Shown here: positions 14,362 to 18,073 of the stretch, one piece after another
Position numbering within the stretch: the first letter of the stretch is position 1
How the letters are laid out: the number at the start of each line of letters is the position of its first letter
Source of the DNA: JAMCQB01 sp947085305
GTDB lineage: Bacteria > Nitrospirota > Thermodesulfovibrionia > Thermodesulfovibrionales > UBA9159
Assembly (NCBI GenBank): GCA_947085305.1
Contig: CAMTVV010000199.1
Location: 1-18,073, forward strand
Direction: 5' to 3'
DNA: 18,073 bases
Program-made: the position numbers and the translations under genes
The notes under the pieces: generated by a model
Seen by the model: only the letters and a program-made list of their open reading frames with translations
Told to the model about the DNA's origin: nothing
Database searches by the model: none

Positions 14362-15274
14362 GAAAATAGGCGTGATTATGGGCGGAACTTCTGCGGAAAG
14401 GGAGGTCTCCCTCAAAAGCGGGACAGCGGTATTCAACGCATTGAAGGGGCTTCACTATAATGTCGTTGCTATTGACGCAGGTCCGGACATTTGTGAAGCG
14501 CTGAAGGGGCAAGGAATCGGGCTAGCGTTTCTGATTCTCCACGGAGGGTATGGAGAAGACGGCTCTGTTCAGGGCCTTCTGGAGGTGCTGGGCATTCCCT
14601 ATACAGGCTCCGGTGTTCTTGCCTCTGCCCTTGCCTTGGACAAAGAGGCATCAAAGAAGGTCTTCCTTTATCACAGGATTCCGGTTGCGCCTTTTGTAGT
14701 TGTCAGCCAAATGGCTGTCAGCCAACAGCTATCAGCTATCAGCTTCGAAATGCCGTGGGTGATAAAGCCGGCCACAGAAGGCTCCAGCCTCGGGGTGAGT
14801 ATCGTGAAAGATGAGGCAACAGTGGATGCTGCCCTGGAAAAAGCCCTGGGGTTTGGAGGAAGAGCGATCATAGAGAAGTTTATCCGGGGAAAGGAGATCC
14901 AGGTGGGGATTCTCAATGAGAGGGTGCTGGGCTCGGTTGAGGTGAGGCCGAAGCTTGAGTTTTACAGTTATGAAGCAAAATATACGCCGGGCATGACCGA
15001 ATATATCCTTCCTCCCGAGGTGTCCCCTGATATCCTGCAGAAGGCTGAGAGGTCCGCTCTTTCAGCGCATCTGGCCCTGGGCTGCAGGGGCGCCACAAGG
15101 GTGGACCTCATTGTGGATGACGAGGGCAATGCCTATGTCCTTGAGGTGAATACGATTCCCGGGATGACAGAGACGAGCCTTCTTCCGAAGATTGCACGGC
15201 TGACCGGCCTCGATTTTCCCTCCCTCGTGGAGGAGATGCTGAAAGAGGCGTTGACGAGGAGAGGAGGGGTATGA
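14345..15274 (+). CDS. ddl: D-alanine:D-alanine ligase Ddl (ATP-grasp)
   Basis: The product makes D-Ala-D-Ala for MurF, with ATP, in the cytoplasm. It has 309 residues, close to the 306 of E. coli DdlB. Seen: VIMGGTSAEREVSLKSG, LILHGGYGEDGSVQGLLE, IPYTGSGVLASALALDK, the ATP-grasp segment WVIKPATEGSSLGVS, EKFIRGKEIQVGIL, and the metal-binding end VLEVNTIPGMTETSLLP. The GTG start at 14345 lies 7 bases after AGGGAGG, inside murB, and puts the protein at family length. Residues at about 119-134 (with AVSQQLSAIS) are encoded by a heptamer repeat, in the stretch before the ATP-binding lysine that is variable among Ddl proteins. The stop overlaps ftsQ (ATGA). Confidence 0.95.
   Translation: MPVTDKKIGVIMGGTSAEREVSLKSGTAVFNALKGLHYNVVAIDAGPDICEALKGQGIGLAFLILHGGYGEDGSVQGLLEVLGIPYTGSGVLASALALDKEASKKVFLYHRIPVAPFVVVSQMAVSQQLSAISFEMPWVIKPATEGSSLGVSIVKDEATVDAALEKALGFGGRAIIEKFIRGKEIQVGILNERVLGSVEVRPKLEFYSYEAKYTPGMTEYILPPEVSPDILQKAERSALSAHLALGCRGATRVDLIVDDEGNAYVLEVNTIPGMTETSLLPKIARLTGLDFPSLVEEMLKEALTRRGGV
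14699..14744. repeat. Heptamer and nested palindrome repeat inside ddl
   Basis: Units read GTTGTCA, GCCAAAT, one extra G, GCTGTCA, GCCAACA, GCTATCA, GCTATCA, GCT. Nested palindromes occur: TGGCTG-T-CAGCCA at 14712-14724 and AGCCA-AA-TGGCT just before. It encodes residues about 119-134 of Ddl. Confidence 0.8.
15256..15269 (+). promoter_or_regulatory. Purine-rich ribosome binding site for ftsQ
   Basis: The run GAGGAGAGGAGGGG at the end of ddl contains overlapping Shine-Dalgarno matches within a few bases of the ftsQ ATG at 15271. It supports that start. Confidence 0.7.
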
Positions 15275-15987
15275 AGGTCTTGCGTTTCTCGCGCCCCCTT
15301 TTCTTCGGGGTACTGGTTCTCCTCATCGGGATGAGCCTCTGGCTTTACCGGTTCAGCGCCGGCCTCTTTCCGGTAAGGGAAGTCGTCTTTAGCGGGAACA
15401 TGCACCTTTCCGAAGGAGAGTTGATGACCATAACTGGAATCGACAAGAACGAGAGCCTCCTTACCCTTTCGGGTAAGGGGCTTTCAACAAAGCTTTTACA
15501 GTCTCCCTGGATCAGGGATGTGAGCATCAGAAAGGAATTCCCCTACAGGATTCTGATAAAGATCGGGGAGACCTCTCCCTTTGCAATTCTCGAGACAAAA
15601 GGGCGCACTTTTCTCATTGATGAGAGGGGCAGGATGCTTGAGGAGTTGAAGGGGACAGTGCCCTTTCTCCCGATCATCAACGCCGATCCCTTCAGAAATC
15701 ATGACAATTTCATAGAGGCTCTGAACCTTGCGAAGGCGATAAAAGACAGACAAATCGCCACCGAGAGGACCCGGGTGGAGATTGTCGCGGATAAGGGTCC
15801 GGAAAATATCTCCATGGTTCTTGATAATGTGGTTATTAAAGTGGGCCATGGGGATTATGAACAGAAACTGAACAGGCTCTTTGCCCTTGAAGACGAGATA
15901 AAGAAACTGGCCATCACTGTGGATTATGTTGACCTCAGATTTGCTAACAAGGTTGTGGTCAAGCCCATCAGCGAGGTGGTGAGATGA
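15271..15987 (+). CDS. ftsQ: Cell division protein FtsQ (POTRA domain)
   Basis: This bitopic divisome protein binds FtsB and FtsL and recruits the septal synthase. It has 238 residues, shorter than the 276 of E. coli. Seen: a basic N-terminus, one membrane segment at about residues 9-27, then a POTRA domain starting FPVREVVFSGNMHLSEGEL and continuing to about residue 105, and a beta-rich C-terminal domain with FLIDERGRML and VDYVDLRFANKVVVKP near the end. Those are characteristic of FtsQ/DivIB. The start overlaps ddl (ATGA) behind a long purine run; the stop overlaps ftsA (ATGA). Confidence 0.94.
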   Translation: MKVLRFSRPLFFGVLVLLIGMSLWLYRFSAGLFPVREVVFSGNMHLSEGELMTITGIDKNESLLTLSGKGLSTKLLQSPWIRDVSIRKEFPYRILIKIGETSPFAILETKGRTFLIDERGRMLEELKGTVPFLPIINADPFRNHDNFIEALNLAKAIKDRQIATERTRVEIVADKGPENISMVLDNVVIKVGHGDYEQKLNRLFALEDEIKKLAITVDYVDLRFANKVVVKPISEVVR

Positions 15988-17237
15988 CCGCGAGAGATAC
16001 CTGCAACGCGGATTTTGCCGTCGGTCTCGATGTGGGCACCACAAAAATATGCGCCCTTTTCGGCATGCGGGAAAAAGGGATGACGAGGATTATCTCCACA
16101 GGATTATCCCCGTCCTATGGGTTAAGGAAGGGCATTGTGGTGGATGCAGGCCTGGCAGCCGACTCCATAAAGAGGGCGCTGAAGAATGCAGAAGAGGCCG
16201 CAGGGCTCAAGGTCAAGTCTGTTATTGTCGGCATTGCCGGAGGTCATATCAAAGGATTCAACGGCTATGGCGCCATCGGCGTAAAGAGCGGCATGGTCAG
16301 GGAAGAGGACGTGGACCGGCTCGTGGACTCTGCCGGCGCGGTGTATGTGCCGGTGGACAGAGAGATTCTTCATGTGATACCCGGAGGGTTCAGGCTGGAC
16401 GGCAACAACGGCATAAAGAATCCCGTGGGCATGTCCTTCGAGAGGCTGGAGGCTATGGTGCATATCGTCACGGGGTCGGTGACCTCTGTCCGGAACCTCA
16501 TAAAGTGCTGCGAGATGGCCAGGGTCAGGGTGGCTGATATTGTCCTTGAACCACTGGCCTCTGCAGATGCGGTGCTCACCCCTGAGGAAAGGGAAAAAGG
16601 GGTTGCCCTTGTGGACATGGGTGGCGGCACCACGGATGTTGCCGTGTACCTGGGTGGTGTGCTGAGACATACGGCAGTCCTTGCCCTGGGGGGAAACCAT
16701 ATCACCAATGATATTGCCGTCGGTCTCGGAATTGCGGCTGAGGAGGCAGAGAGGCTCAAGAAGGCATACGGTTATGCCGTGACAGGAGTCATCGACGAAA
16801 AAGGCGAACTGGAAGTAAAGGGAGTGGATGAGCGGATGAGGAAGCTGCCGGTCAGCCATCTTTTTGAGATCATACAGCCCCGGTGCGAAGAGATCATGAC
16901 GCTGGTGCAAAGGGAAGTCGGGATGTTATCAAAGGGAATTGTTCATTCATCGTCTCCTTCATGCGCATCAGTGGTGCTCACCGGCGGAACATCGCTGCTG
17001 AGGGGACTTGACAGCATGGCCGGGTCTATCCTCAGTCTCCCGGTCAGGATAGGGATTCCAGGAAAGATAATCAATGAGGATCTCGTGAAAAGTCCGGAAT
17101 ACGCAACCGGGGTAGGGCTTGTCCAGTACGGTCTGGACCAGAGGGAACAGCTGGATCATAGTATGCCGGAGAAGCAGCTAACCGCCGGCAGTATATTTGA
17201 GCGGATGAAACACTGGGCCAGGGAATATTTTACATAG
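15984..17237 (+). CDS. ftsA: Cell division protein FtsA (actin-like membrane tether)
   Basis: This actin-fold ATPase tethers FtsZ filaments to the inner membrane and recruits later divisome proteins. It has 417 residues, against 420 in E. coli. Seen: phosphate-1 motif VGLDVGTTKI (about 13-22), the SHS2 region with IVGIAGGHIKGFN, phosphate-2 VDMGGGTTDVAVY (210-222), the adenosine motif VVLTGGTSLLRGL, and a C-terminal amphipathic segment SIFERMKHWAREYF that matches the membrane-targeting helix. The start overlaps ftsQ (ATGA). A 31-base gap separates it from ftsZ. Its presence argues against a cyanobacterial source. Confidence 0.97.
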   Translation: MTARDTCNADFAVGLDVGTTKICALFGMREKGMTRIISTGLSPSYGLRKGIVVDAGLAADSIKRALKNAEEAAGLKVKSVIVGIAGGHIKGFNGYGAIGVKSGMVREEDVDRLVDSAGAVYVPVDREILHVIPGGFRLDGNNGIKNPVGMSFERLEAMVHIVTGSVTSVRNLIKCCEMARVRVADIVLEPLASADAVLTPEEREKGVALVDMGGGTTDVAVYLGGVLRHTAVLALGGNHITNDIAVGLGIAAEEAERLKKAYGYAVTGVIDEKGELEVKGVDERMRKLPVSHLFEIIQPRCEEIMTLVQREVGMLSKGIVHSSSPSCASVVLTGGTSLLRGLDSMAGSILSLPVRIGIPGKIINEDLVKSPEYATGVGLVQYGLDQREQLDHSMPEKQLTAGSIFERMKHWAREYFT

Positions 17238-17254
17238 AGAGAATCAAGAAGAGG

Positions 17255-17262
17255 AAAGGAGG
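17255..17262 (+). promoter_or_regulatory. Strong ribosome binding site for ftsZ
   Basis: AAAGGAGG lies six bases before the ftsZ ATG, in the 31-base ftsA-ftsZ gap. It is the best match to the anti-Shine-Dalgarno sequence that I noticed in the window and fixes the ftsZ start. It suggests ftsZ translation is initiated independently rather than by coupling. Confidence 0.85.
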
Positions 17263-17268
17263 AGTGAT

Positions 17269-18073
17269 ATGTTCGAGATTGATGATGTGAAAGGGCAGTC
17301 AGCAAAGATAAGGGTCGTGGGAGTGGGAGGGGCAGGCGGGAACGCCATCAATAACATGATCGCCTCTCATCTTCAGGGGGTGGAGTTCATCGCCATCAAT
17401 ACCGATACCCAGGTCCTCGAGACATCCCTTGCGCCGGTGAAGGTCCAGATAGGGGCGGCAATTACCAAGGGACTCGGCGCCGGCTCAAATCCCCAGGTGG
17501 GGAAACAGTCAGCCCTGGAGGACAAGGCCTCCATAGCAGAAGCCCTTGAAGGAGCTGATATGGTTTTCATCACTGCAGGCATGGGGGGCGGCACAGGGAC
17601 AGGGGCTTCCCCTGTGGTTGCCGGCGTGGCAAAGGAAATGGGCGCCCTCACTGTGGCGATTGTGACAAAGCCCTTCTTCTATGAGGCAAAGACGAGGGCT
17701 ATTAATGCGGAAGAGGGCATTCGGGAGCTGAAGAACAATGTGGATACCCTTATAGTGATCCCCAACGACCGCATAGCCCTTGTGGTGGACAAGAATACTC
17801 CCCTTCTCAAGGGCTTCAGCATCGCCAATGATGTTTTGAGACAGGCAGTGCAGGGGATATCCGACATCATCCTTAAGCCGGGCCTGATCAATGTGGACTT
17901 TGCCGATGTGAGGACCATCATGCAGAACACAGGGAAAGCGGTGATGGGAACGGGCGTGGGAAAGGGTGAAGGAGGCGCTGCGGAAGCGGCCAAGAAAGCA
18001 ATTCTGAATCCCCTTCTTGAGGACTCCACCATTGATGGGGCCAGAGGCATCCTGTTTAACATCACCGGAGGCA
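17269..18073 (+). CDS. ftsZ: Cell division protein FtsZ, 3'-truncated by window end
   Basis: This tubulin-like GTPase forms the Z ring. The frame runs open from ATG 17269 to the window end, giving 268 residues of an expected 380 or so; the C-terminal linker and the FtsA-binding peptide are outside. Seen: N-terminal KIRVVGVGGAGGNAINNM, FIAINTDTQVL, the GTP-binding G box GGGTGTG at 106-112, TKPFFYEAKTR, PNDRI, and the T7 loop NVDFADV at 208-214 that completes the active site of the next subunit, then GARGILFNITGG at the edge. The usual TKPF-x-FEG segment reads FYEA here, a mild variant. A strong ribosome binding site precedes the start, in keeping with high FtsZ demand. Confidence 0.98.
   Translation, partial: MFEIDDVKGQSAKIRVVGVGGAGGNAINNMIASHLQGVEFIAINTDTQVLETSLAPVKVQIGAAITKGLGAGSNPQVGKQSALEDKASIAEALEGADMVFITAGMGGGTGTGASPVVAGVAKEMGALTVAIVTKPFFYEAKTRAINAEEGIRELKNNVDTLIVIPNDRIALVVDKNTPLLKGFSIANDVLRQAVQGISDIILKPGLINVDFADVRTIMQNTGKAVMGTGVGKGEGGAAEAAKKAILNPLLEDSTIDGARGILFNITGG

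Overview
The window is a nearly complete dcw (division and cell wall) gene cluster. It holds fifteen genes, all on the + strand and tightly packed: rsmH (5' end cut by the window edge), ftsL, ftsI, murE, murF, mraY, a dacA-type D,D-carboxypeptidase, murD, ftsW, murG, murC, murB, ddl, ftsQ, ftsA and ftsZ (3' end cut). The order is the classical one of diderm bacteria. The carboxypeptidase between mraY and murD is the one gene out of pattern. No stretch over 60 bases lies between genes, and I see no tRNA, rRNA, CRISPR array, IS element, phage gene or convincing promoter or terminator.

Organism: MurE carries the DNPR motif of meso-diaminopimelate-adding enzymes. FtsL, FtsQ and FtsA are all present, so the cell most likely has a Gram-negative type wall and divides with a standard FtsZ divisome. 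FtsA argues against cyanobacteria. The protein style and intragenic heptamer repeats suggest to me an environmental lineage such as Nitrospirota or a deltaproteobacterial-type phylum. That placement is an impression, not a result.

Layout: 1-2837 holds rsmH (16S rRNA methylation), ftsL and ftsI (septal transpeptidase). 2834-7073 holds murE, murF and mraY (tripeptide and pentapeptide addition, lipid I). 7076-9623 holds dacA and murD. 9623-14361 holds ftsW (septal glycosyltransferase), murG (lipid II), murC and murB. 14345-18073 holds ddl (D-Ala-D-Ala), ftsQ, ftsA and ftsZ. Together they make UDP-MurNAc-pentapeptide, convert it to lipid II, polymerise and cross-link it at the septum, and place that work under the Z ring. 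Most junctions are ATGA or TAATG overlaps, implying one transcript with coupled translation. The exceptions are murE-murF (57 bp, filled by a repeat), mraY-dacA (2 bp) and ftsA-ftsZ (31 bp with a strong ribosome binding site).

The most unusual content is a set of short-period repeats (mostly 7 bp, once 6 bp) inserted in frame inside murE, dacA, murD and ddl. Most come as two arms of about four units whose sequences are roughly reverse complements, so each could fold into a hairpin. They add peptide segments absent from the E. coli enzymes, lengthen MurE and MurD by nearly 60 residues each, encode part of the signal peptide of DacA, and supply the tail and region of the stop codon of murE. ftsI, murF, mraY, ftsW, murG, murC, murB, ftsQ, ftsA and the visible ftsZ show none that I can see.
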